Assembly: GCA_937901895.1 (NCBI GenBank)
Contig: CALGTD010000057.1
Location: 1-21,209 of the forward strand
DNA: 21,209 nucleotides
Source: an uncultured Spartobacteria bacterium
Lineage (GTDB): Bacteria; Verrucomicrobiota; Verrucomicrobiia; Chthoniobacterales; JAATET01
Direction of reading: 5' to 3'
Shown here: positions 7,251-14,511 of the stretch, piece by piece
How the letters are laid out: each line of letters begins with the position of its first letter
Position numbering within the stretch: the stretch's first letter is position 1
Program-made: the position numbers and the translations under genes
The notes under the pieces: model-generated
Database searches by the model: none
Seen by the model: only the letters and a program-made list of their open reading frames with translations
What the model was told of the DNA's origin: nothing

Positions 7251-9524
7251 ATGAAGCTGTCCCCGCTCCCGGCATTTCTCGCATTTACCATCGTCGTGCT
7301 CGCCATGCTCGGCGCGATGTGGATTCCCCTGCCTCCGTCAAACGAGGAACTCGTCGGCTACGCGGGCAAACTCGACTATCTCCTGGAGCTCGTTCGGAAG
7401 GAGGGTGGGATCCCTTGGTGGATTCCCGGCTATCTCTCGGGCTACAGCGGCGCGGCGATGATGAGCTACGTCGCGGGCATGCTTCCCTACGCCGCAGGCA
7501 CAATCTTCTTCGACACGATCACGGCGTTCAAAGTCGTCGGCCTGATCCTGATGGGCCTTGGCGGACTTGCCGCCTACGCGTTGGGACGCCGGCTCTCCGG
7601 CTCGGGCTGGGCGGGATTCGCAACGGGCGCATTGTTCCTCCTTTCCCCGCAGGTTCTGTCGCGACTGGGCTGGCAGGAGCACATGACCATCGTCGCGGCG
7701 TATCCGCTCGTCCCGCTTTGTTTTCTTGCCCTTTCGCGCGTCGCGGAGAGCGGCTCGCGGTTCGACGCGCAGCTTCTCGCGATGGCGTATTCCGGAGCGC
7801 TTCTCTGCTGGCCAAAGATCGGCGCCACGCTCGTCGTCCCGCTTGCGATCTTTGGCGGATGGCTCTACGCAACGCGACCGGAGCTTCGCCGCAACCTCAT
7901 TTACGGCTTTCTGTGGGCCGCTCCAATCACGCTCCTGCTCGGCGTCCTGCCCCTGCTCCCTCTCGTGCGGGAATCGCGGTTCATGACGATTTTCGAACTC
8001 GGTCCGTTCGACGGATGGCAGGCGACGTTCTCCGCGCGCACCACAACCTCGTGGTTCGATCGGAGCGGCGAGCTCTTTGCGGGAATGCCCGAAGGCATCC
8101 GGGTGAGCCGTGGTGGCTACTATCTCGGGTTGCTGCCGCTGGCATGCCTCGCCTTCCTCGTCGTCCGCTCCTGGCGGTCCGTGCCGGAAGAGGACCGGCG
8201 GCGTGTCAGCGTCATCAAGGCATTCGTCGGCATCACGCTCGCGATGTTCTGGTTGTCCTTCGGTCCGCGCAATGTGCTCGAGGGGCATTTTGAATTTCTG
8301 GAGCAGGCGCACGAACTCCGCGACTGGGTGCTTCCCATTCACTGGCTTGCGCTCGGAGCGCCTGCGGCTCTGCTTTGGTGGCTCCTCCCGGCGCATCCGT
8401 CGAAACGCGTGTTCTATGCCGGTGCGCTGGCGGTGTGGTATCTCGTGCCGGGATTTCGACTCATTGAGTTGATTCCGGTTTTCCGCGACCTGCGCGCTCC
8501 GGATTCGTTCTGGATCCTCGGAGGCACGGTCCCCTGGTGCGTCGCGGGTGGACTGGCCATCCAGTTCACGATCACACAGCTTCCTTTGGGAATCTGGCGC
8601 GCGGCAGCAGGGATCGCCCTCGCAATCGGGATGCTGGAAGCCTCGCCGTATCTGAGCCGGTTTTCCCAAGGCTCGCTGGGTGCGAAAATTCAACGCGACT
8701 TCGCCGAAACGCAAAAGTTCCTGCGCGAGCGTCCGCTGCCGGGCCGCGTGCTTGCAGTGTCCGGCCGCTATTTCTACCTCCAGGTGCCGCCCTTGTCGGG
8801 CCGGCCGCTCGTCACGGAGGCTGCCCACCTCAACTTCATGGCCCGCGACGCAGCGCGTCTCCACTCCGCCGCCTGGAAATCGGCACCCGCGATGGCCGCC
8901 TACGGCAACCTCGCCGGCGTTTCCCACATCCTCGTCGACAAGACGGACCCCGGCACCACGCCGGAGATCCAGCAATGGCTTCGCTCGATCTGGCCGGTGG
9001 CGTTTGAAAACGAACACTTCGCCGTTCTCGAAAACCCGTCCGCGCTTTATCCCGCCTTTGCCGGACCCGGCACCGACCTCGAGCATCCGCCGGAAATCGA
9101 CGAATCCACGCACGCCCTTGTCATGAGCACCTACGGCACCGTCTCGCTGCCGGAGGGAATCACTGCAGCACCGGTTTCCGGAGATACAAAGCTGGCCAGG
9201 CTTTCCGCCGCTCGTCCGGAGCACCCCGGCTCCCTCGCGCTCTCCGCTCCGAAAGGCGCGGGCTGGGTGGTTCTGAGTGAAGCCTGGCATCCGGATTGGC
9301 GCGCAACGATCGACGGACGGGACGCTGATGTGGTTCGTGTCGCGGCCGCGTTTCCCGGGGTCTTCGCCCCCGACGGCGGCGAGGTGGAATTTCGCTTCAC
9401 TCCGCCCTGGTGGTATGCGGTCTGCATTTTCGCCGCGATCGCAGGCTGGCTGGTGGCGATGGGTTCCCTTCTTCTCCAGGTGCGCAAGGTGCGGAAATTT
9501 GACGCACGCAACGCAGCGTCGTAG
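7251..9524 (+). CDS. YfhO-like multipass membrane protein (GT-C-like)
   Basis: A 757-residue integral membrane protein. It begins with a transmembrane helix (about 7-27) and has a series of hydrophobic segments through about residue 460. A soluble, presumably extracytoplasmic, region covers about 480-715, and a final helix lies at 722-743 before a basic tail. The soluble region ends with SEAWHPDWRATIDG, then GVFAPDGGEVEFRFTPPWW. This strongly resembles the C-terminal signature of YfhO-family proteins, which are membrane glycosyltransferase-like proteins implicated in decorating lipoteichoic acid in Firmicutes. In Gram-negative bacteria the substrate is unknown. A role in lipid-linked sugar transfer is inference from the family. 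No Shine-Dalgarno precedes the ATG. The next gene starts 16 nt after the stop, so the two are probably co-transcribed. Confidence 0.75.
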   Translation: MKLSPLPAFLAFTIVVLAMLGAMWIPLPPSNEELVGYAGKLDYLLELVRKEGGIPWWIPGYLSGYSGAAMMSYVAGMLPYAAGTIFFDTITAFKVVGLILMGLGGLAAYALGRRLSGSGWAGFATGALFLLSPQVLSRLGWQEHMTIVAAYPLVPLCFLALSRVAESGSRFDAQLLAMAYSGALLCWPKIGATLVVPLAIFGGWLYATRPELRRNLIYGFLWAAPITLLLGVLPLLPLVRESRFMTIFELGPFDGWQATFSARTTTSWFDRSGELFAGMPEGIRVSRGGYYLGLLPLACLAFLVVRSWRSVPEEDRRRVSVIKAFVGITLAMFWLSFGPRNVLEGHFEFLEQAHELRDWVLPIHWLALGAPAALLWWLLPAHPSKRVFYAGALAVWYLVPGFRLIELIPVFRDLRAPDSFWILGGTVPWCVAGGLAIQFTITQLPLGIWRAAAGIALAIGMLEASPYLSRFSQGSLGAKIQRDFAETQKFLRERPLPGRVLAVSGRYFYLQVPPLSGRPLVTEAAHLNFMARDAARLHSAAWKSAPAMAAYGNLAGVSHILVDKTDPGTTPEIQQWLRSIWPVAFENEHFAVLENPSALYPAFAGPGTDLEHPPEIDESTHALVMSTYGTVSLPEGITAAPVSGDTKLARLSAARPEHPGSLALSAPKGAGWVVLSEAWHPDWRATIDGRDADVVRVAAAFPGVFAPDGGEVEFRFTPPWWYAVCIFAAIAGWLVAMGSLLLQVRKVRKFDARNAAS

Positions 9525-9540
9525 ATCATCCCATCCCACG

Positions 9541-11083
9541 ATGCGGATCCAAATCGCCAGCATCACGCTTCTCGCGAGCGCATTTGTGTGTGCGTCGCAC
9601 GCACTCACCATCACCGGCTATTCCGCCAGCATCAACGACCGCTTCTCCGGCGGATACCCCCTGGACCCGGTTCCCAATACAAATCCGTCCTTCGTCGGCG
9701 AAGGCTACGACTGGTCCGGCGTCGGCTGGGACGCCTCAAATCCGCAGAGAAGCTTCGGGTTCCTCAGCCCCCGACATTACATCGCGGTGCGGCATTCTCC
9801 CGGCGGCTCCACAATCGCCCTGTTCGGCGGAGATGGACAGGTTTCATCGTTCGCCCGCCAGTCCATGCAAAACACCGGTTACGGTGTGCCCCTGGACCCG
9901 GGGCCTGACCTTTCGCTCGGCACGCTCGCCGCGCCGATCTCCCCCACGCACGAAATCGTCCGTTACGCCGTGCTGGATCTCAATAACTCCTCCACCACCG
10001 ACACACCGTCGAACTACGTGGACCTTCCCATCCTCGTTTACGGCCGGGGGGACAGCGGCAGCGCGAGTCCACGCATCGGTGCCACGACGGTTGTGGGCGC
10101 GGTATCCAGCGGCAGCGAGGCTTACTTCGGAACGACACGCACCGAGGTTCAGCTGCAGAGCGGCGATTCCAGCGGTCCGGTCTTCGCGGCGTGGACAAAT
10201 CCAAACGGCGCTCCCGAACTCGCCATCCTCGGCAACAACTCCGCAATCGACGTCGAGAACGGTTTCAACTTCATGAACTTTCTCGGCACGAACGCCGTGA
10301 TGACCCAGCTCAATGCAATGATGAATGACGAGGGCTGGGCACTCCGCGTCGTGGGCAATCCCACCGCAACGTGGGGGACATCTCATCCTCAACGGTGTCA
10401 ATTCCTACACAGGCACGACCTGGGTGCATTCCGGTCGTCTCGAGGTGAATGGCAATATCGCATCGTCATCCGGCGTCCGTCTCGGCGCCTCGTCCGTTCT
10501 CTCAGGCCACGGCATTACAAGCACCATATCGGGATCCGGCTCCATCGAGCCTGGAATCGGCACGGGCATTCTCACGGCCACCGCCATCGACGCCTCCGGC
10601 GGACTCGACTTCGCGTTTGAGTTCACGCTGCTCGGTCCGCCCGACTACGCCAATGCGGCCGCGAGTGGCAACGACCTGCTGCACCTCACCGGCTTCACTC
10701 CCTTCACCGAGCCGCTCACTGCGAACAACGAGGTGGGCATCTTCCTTAACATCCCGGCGATCGCTCCCTCGGATGTTTTCCTCGGCGGATTCTTCACGGA
10801 CCGCAACGAGGCGTTTCTCGGTCAGATCCAGGCCGCCACATTCCTTTTCTACATTGCCGACGAATCCGGATCCGTCCACTACGGCGGCACCCCCTACTCG
10901 CTCTACGACGGACCTCTAACGTTCCGGATCAACACGGTTTCCAACTTCGCAAACTTCGCAGGTGGCGGTGTGAACGGCTGGATCATGACGATCACGGCAG
11001 TTCCGGAACCCCCGGAGTGTGCCGCTGGGTTCGTGCTGCTGCTCCTCGTGGCGGTGTGGTGCCTACGGCCGCTCCGCGCGTGA
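9541..11083 (+). pseudogene. Trypsin-like serine protease with autotransporter beta-strand segment and PEP-CTERM tail, frameshifted
   Basis: Two frames together describe one protein of about 514 residues. The first frame (from ATG 9541) gives a signal peptide (1-21) and a chymotrypsin-fold protease. LSPRHYIAVRH places a candidate catalytic His85, PDLSLGTLAAP a candidate Asp123, and QSGDSSGPVFA a candidate Ser210. It reads well to Trp278 (10372-10374), then becomes Arg/His-rich out-of-frame sequence. The second frame resumes at about 10376 with GHLILNGVNSYTG and SGRLEVNG. This is the autotransporter-associated beta-strand pattern. It ends in a PEP-CTERM signal: VPEP, a hydrophobic helix and a final RPLRA. 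The break lies in a run of five G (10373-10377). Removing one G, or adding two, joins the frames. Either the gene is broken or the assembly has an indel. Exosortase would process the tail if the protein were intact. Confidence 0.8.
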
Positions 11084-11136
11084 CCTGCGGCATTTTTCGG
11101 TTTTACGCGAATACGCGCCGGCGCTACCCATGGCCG

Positions 11137-12135
11137 ATGCAACGCCGGCGCGTCTCCCGCATCGTATTTCGTATCTTCGCGGGAGCCGCAGCCGCAGTGG
11201 CCATCCTGATGCTTGCGGCGGCGTTTCTGCCGCTTTTCCGTCCGTCTCCCGGGGTCGAGGCGCACCCCTACGGAAACTTCGACAACGCGAAACGCGCAGC
11301 GGCCGAACGCATCGCCGCCAATCCCGGGGAAGTCCGTCCAGAATGCCGGGACATCCTTCTCGATCACGGCACCCGCACGCGTGATGTCTACGTGCTGCTC
11401 CACGGCCTCACGAACTGCCCGGCGCAGTTCCGCGACTTTGGCCTGAAACTTTTCGAGCGCGGCGCGAACGTGTTCATCCCACGCCTGCCGTTCCATGGAA
11501 TGACCGACCGGCTCACACCCGATCAGGCAAAGCTCCAGGCCCGGGACATGGTCGCCTCGGCCGGCAACGCCGTCGACATCGCTCGCGGTCTTGGCGACCG
11601 GATCATTGTCGTCGGGCTCTCGCTCAATGCGGTGACCACCACGTGGCTGGCGCAGGAGCGCAAGGACATCACGCTCGCGGTGGCAATCGCACCCTTCTTC
11701 GCGCCGCAGGGAACGCCGGATTTCGCCATCGCACCTCTCACCCGGTTCCTGCTCCGGGCTCCAAATGTCTTCGTGTGGTGGGATCCTTCCGCGAAGGAAA
11801 ACCTGCCGGGCAGTCCGTTCAGCTACCCCCGATTTTCCACGAAGGTAATCGGCGAGTCGATGTGGCTCGGTCTCGAAGTCTTTCGCAAGGCGCGCAGCTC
11901 CGCTCCGGCCACGCGACGCATTCTTTTCATCGCCAGTCCCACCGACCCGGCAATCGATTTGCCGCGCATGGACCGCCTCGCCGCGCTGTGGCAACCGAAC
12001 GCCGAGGTGGGCAATCTTCGCTTTCCGGCCGACTGGAACGTTCCCCACGATTGCATCGACCCCCGGCAACCCGATCAACAGGTCGATCGCGTCTATCCCC
12101 AACTCATTTTCTGGATTCAAGCCGCGCTGCCCTGA
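11137..12135 (+). CDS. Membrane-anchored alpha/beta hydrolase
   Basis: A 332-residue protein with an arginine-rich N-terminus and one transmembrane segment at about 10-34, followed by an alpha/beta-hydrolase domain probably outside the cytoplasm. VLLHGLTNCPAQF (87-99) has the HG oxyanion-hole motif. VVGLSLNAVTT (158-168) is the nucleophile elbow with candidate Ser162. FIASPTDPAID (264-274) carries the candidate acid (Asp270 or Asp274), and NVPHDCID (301-308) the candidate His304. The elbow reads G-L-S-L-N, where most family members have Gly at the last position. I chose the ATG at 11137. The upstream extension back to 11017 overlaps the previous gene and is arginine/proline-rich without family character. 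The substrate is unknown, and a carboxylesterase or lipase-type activity is the default guess. It starts 53 nt after the PEP-CTERM gene. Confidence 0.8.
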   Translation: MQRRRVSRIVFRIFAGAAAAVAILMLAAAFLPLFRPSPGVEAHPYGNFDNAKRAAAERIAANPGEVRPECRDILLDHGTRTRDVYVLLHGLTNCPAQFRDFGLKLFERGANVFIPRLPFHGMTDRLTPDQAKLQARDMVASAGNAVDIARGLGDRIIVVGLSLNAVTTTWLAQERKDITLAVAIAPFFAPQGTPDFAIAPLTRFLLRAPNVFVWWDPSAKENLPGSPFSYPRFSTKVIGESMWLGLEVFRKARSSAPATRRILFIASPTDPAIDLPRMDRLAALWQPNAEVGNLRFPADWNVPHDCIDPRQPDQQVDRVYPQLIFWIQAALP

Positions 12136-12177
12136 TCCCGACTTGCGCGCCATCGCGTCGCCCAGCAGCATCACTAC

Positions 12178-13014
12178 ATGCTCAAGCCGTGGATGATCCC
12201 CGCCGACCTCGCCCCCGGGGATGCAAAGAGTGCGACGGGCGATTGGTCCGGCTTTGAGCTGCATGACATCCGCAGCATCGACGACCCGATGTTTCGCATG
12301 GCGTTCGACGCGCTGTGGGAGGAGTTCGGTGCAAAGAACGAACTCGAAACCGCCGACGTTCTCGCGCAGCGCATGAGGTGGGATCCCTCCCGCCTCGTGA
12401 ATGGCTGCTCGCTCCTCTACCAGCTCCTGCTCGTTACACGTGACGGCGCATTTGTCGGCGTGCGCGACCACGCCGCGATCGTGCGACCGGATTTTGATGC
12501 CGCGGTCGTTCACATGTCGCACAACCTCGTCGCCCCGGATGCGCGGAGATCCGGCATCGCGGGCTGGTTGCGCGCGCTGCCCGTGCAAACCGCCCGAGCC
12601 TGCCTGGCCTCCCAAAAACGGACAGGCCCCATCATCCTCGTGGCGGAAATGGAGCCGCTCGACGCCACGGACGTCGCGCGCACCATCCGGTTGACCGCTT
12701 ACGAAAAGTCGGGATACCGCATGATCGACCCGTCCGTCGTTTCCTTCCTTCAACCCGATTTCCGTCCAGCGCAGGAGATTGACGCCACCGGTGGTCCGCG
12801 CCCGCTTCGACTGAACCTGCTGGTGCGAGTTGTCGGCGAAGAATTCCGTAAATCGCTCGATGGAGCCGCGGTTCGAGGCATCGCCACGAGCCTCTACCGG
12901 ATGTATGGCGCCGGGTTCCGTGAAGAAGACATGAAGCCTCTCTGGGAAAACCTCGAACGTTTCCCCCCGGACGACGCGACCGTTCGTCTCGTTCCCCCCA
13001 CCGCCGCCCCATGA
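12178..13014 (+). CDS. GNAT-fold (N-acetyltransferase-like) protein
   Basis: A 278-residue soluble protein. HMSHNLVAPDARRSGIAGWL (112-131) looks like GNAT strand 4 followed by the acyl-CoA pyrophosphate loop, with R-x-x-G-x-A at 123-128. ILVAEMEP (153-160) fits strand 5, and AYEKSGYRMID (174-184) is the usual F/Y-Y-E-K-x-G-F motif of the family. The domain sits in the first two thirds, and the last 80 residues have no recognised domain. The substrate is not predictable. It could be a protein lysine, a small amine, or a lipid-type acyl acceptor. The stop codon overlaps the start of the HDAC-family gene as ATGA, which implies translational coupling and a shared process. No Shine-Dalgarno precedes the ATG, which lies 42 nt after the hydrolase gene. 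Confidence 0.72.
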   Translation: MLKPWMIPADLAPGDAKSATGDWSGFELHDIRSIDDPMFRMAFDALWEEFGAKNELETADVLAQRMRWDPSRLVNGCSLLYQLLLVTRDGAFVGVRDHAAIVRPDFDAAVVHMSHNLVAPDARRSGIAGWLRALPVQTARACLASQKRTGPIILVAEMEPLDATDVARTIRLTAYEKSGYRMIDPSVVSFLQPDFRPAQEIDATGGPRPLRLNLLVRVVGEEFRKSLDGAAVRGIATSLYRMYGAGFREEDMKPLWENLERFPPDDATVRLVPPTAAP

Positions 13015-13937
13015 AACTTCCGGTCTATTTCCATCCGGGTTACGAAGCTCCGATCGGCAACCACATCATGCCGATTCGGAAGTTCCGTCTTGTCGCGAAC
13101 GAGCTTCGCGACAATCCGCGCATCGACCTTCGCGAACCCGAACCGGTCTCGGACCACGACCTGCTGCGGGTTCACACCGCGGAATATGTCGAAGCCGTCC
13201 GCACGGGAGAACGACGCTCCCTTGCGGAATCTCAGAAATTTCCGTGGTCTCCGGAATTGCTTCCCTCGGTTTGCCTGACCAGTGGCGGCATGCTCGCCGC
13301 CGCGCGCACCGCGCTCAAGACCGGCATTGCTGCGGCACTGGTCAGCGGATTCCATCACGCATTCGCCGACCACGGAGAGGGCTTCTGCACCTTCAACGGC
13401 CTCGTCATCACGCTTGAGCGTCTGCGGGCGGAGGGCCGGATTCGCAACGCAGCCGTGCTCGACATGGATCTTCACTACGGCAACGGCACCGCCACCCTCG
13501 CCGAGAGTCGCGACTGGATGTTCGCGCTGTCGATTTACGGAAACGACTACTGGGGCAACGCGTCGAAACGCGATGTCTCCGTCATTCATCACCCTGCCGG
13601 CCCGAACCACCGCGAAGCAATCCTGCCGAACGGCTGCATCGGCGGGGAAATGCTCGATATTCTCGATCGCAGCCTGCCGCTCCTCCTCGAACGCGGGAAA
13701 CCCGACATCCTTCTCTACCAGGCCGGTGCCGACCCGCTTCGCGATGACCCTTACTCTCCGCTGGATCTCGGTCACGCGGATCTCGCGGCCCGCGACCGGA
13801 GGGTCTTCGAGTTTGCGAAAGCCCACGGCATCCCCCTCGCATGGAATCTCGCCGGCGGATACACGAAGGACACCTCGCAGGTCGTCCGGGTTCACACGAA
13901 CACCGCACGCGCATGCTGCGAAGTGTTCTCGAGCTGA
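13011..13937 (+). CDS. Histone-deacetylase-superfamily amidohydrolase
   Basis: A 308-residue zinc-dependent deacylase of the arginase/deacetylase fold. The bacterial family includes AcuC-type protein deacetylases and acetylpolyamine amidohydrolases. All active-site elements are visible. The tandem His115-His116 lies in SGFHHAFADHGEGFCTFN. Zinc ligands Asp153 and His155 are in LDMDLHYGNGT, and the third, Asp241, is in YQAGADPLRDD. The transition-state Tyr284 is in NLAGGYTKD. The N-terminal HIMPIRKFRLV (18-28) resembles the short class-IV/HDAC11-like bacterial proteins more than AcuC, but this is an impression. The ATG overlaps the stop of the GNAT-like gene by four bases (13011-13014), so the two are very probably made together. 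The substrate is unknown. An acyl-lysine on a protein or an acylated small amine are both possible. Confidence 0.92.
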   Translation: MKLPVYFHPGYEAPIGNHIMPIRKFRLVANELRDNPRIDLREPEPVSDHDLLRVHTAEYVEAVRTGERRSLAESQKFPWSPELLPSVCLTSGGMLAAARTALKTGIAAALVSGFHHAFADHGEGFCTFNGLVITLERLRAEGRIRNAAVLDMDLHYGNGTATLAESRDWMFALSIYGNDYWGNASKRDVSVIHHPAGPNHREAILPNGCIGGEMLDILDRSLPLLLERGKPDILLYQAGADPLRDDPYSPLDLGHADLAARDRRVFEFAKAHGIPLAWNLAGGYTKDTSQVVRVHTNTARACCEVFSS

Positions 13938-13962
13938 GCCGGCCCACAGGCCTTCTCTCCAG

Positions 13963-14493
13963 CTACTCCTTTGGCAGAATCTGTGGCTCTCTTTTTGGAA
14001 GAAGCGCCTCTTGAGCTTCCCAATCCTGTTCCCTCTTGAACGCTCCACCGCCACCTCCCAGCCGAAAGACCACGAACGCTTTCACCACGTCGCCATCCTC
14101 CTGCAGATCCAAAAGGAATGGCGTCTCTGCGGGATCGCTCTTCGACACATTGACGACCGAAATGCGCTCCAGCATCCGGTCGAGAGTTGCCCTCTCCAGA
14201 TAGCCATCCGTCACGAGCGGTTCCAGATAGGCCCTCGCTGTTTTTGCCCCGATGTCCGCGGGCAGTCCGTAGCTGCCGGTCCCCGATTGCGAGTCGTCTA
14301 GAATCTTCAACGAGATCGCCTGCTGCAATGATCGCATGTCGGCCAGTAACTCCGTCATCCGTTGGCGATCCATCCTGGCCGTGATACTGGGAAACCCCCA
14401 CCACACCGCGATGGCAGCAATGCCGAGCACAAGAGCGACCACGAAACCGACGCGTCGCCCGGGTGATCGGCTGGGCATCGGCTTCGTGGTCAT
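13963..14493 (-). CDS. Small single-pass membrane protein, function unknown
   Basis: A 176-residue protein with a basic N-terminus, one transmembrane helix at about 15-35 (VGFVVALVLGIAAIAVWWGF) and then a helical segment (MDRQRMTELLADMRSLQQAI, 41-60). A mixed soluble domain follows, with a glycine run at about 146-150. The layout of one N-terminal helix running into an amphipathic helix recalls pseudopilins. There is no prepilin peptidase site (G/A before FTLxE), so it is not a typical pilin. It starts 18 nt after the gnd stop on the same strand and is probably its downstream operon partner. No function can be given. Confidence 0.65.
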   Translation of the reverse strand: MTTKPMPSRSPGRRVGFVVALVLGIAAIAVWWGFPSITARMDRQRMTELLADMRSLQQAISLKILDDSQSGTGSYGLPADIGAKTARAYLEPLVTDGYLERATLDRMLERISVVNVSKSDPAETPFLLDLQEDGDVVKAFVVFRLGGGGGAFKREQDWEAQEALLPKREPQILPKE

Positions 14494-14511
14494 TTTTCGT
14501 CGCTCTGCGGG

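Noticed and set aside
7338..9614. 758-codon open frame on the minus strand opposite the YfhO-like gene
   Set aside because: Arg/Glu/His-rich composition, no domain, and complete overlap with a well-supported membrane protein. It is a product of high GC and codon bias.
10370..10380. Programmed ribosomal frameshift in the PEP-CTERM gene
   Set aside because: There is no recognisable slippery heptamer, no internal Shine-Dalgarno and no clear downstream pseudoknot by eye. An indel in the G run is simpler.
10903..12753. 616-codon minus-strand open frame opposite the hydrolase and GNAT genes
   Set aside because: It spans two supported genes and has the composition of a GC-rich antisense frame with no recognisable motifs.
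13963..14493. Type IV pilin or type II secretion pseudopilin
   Set aside because: No prepilin peptidase cleavage motif and no Glu at position 5 of the helix, so only a general similarity in layout remains.
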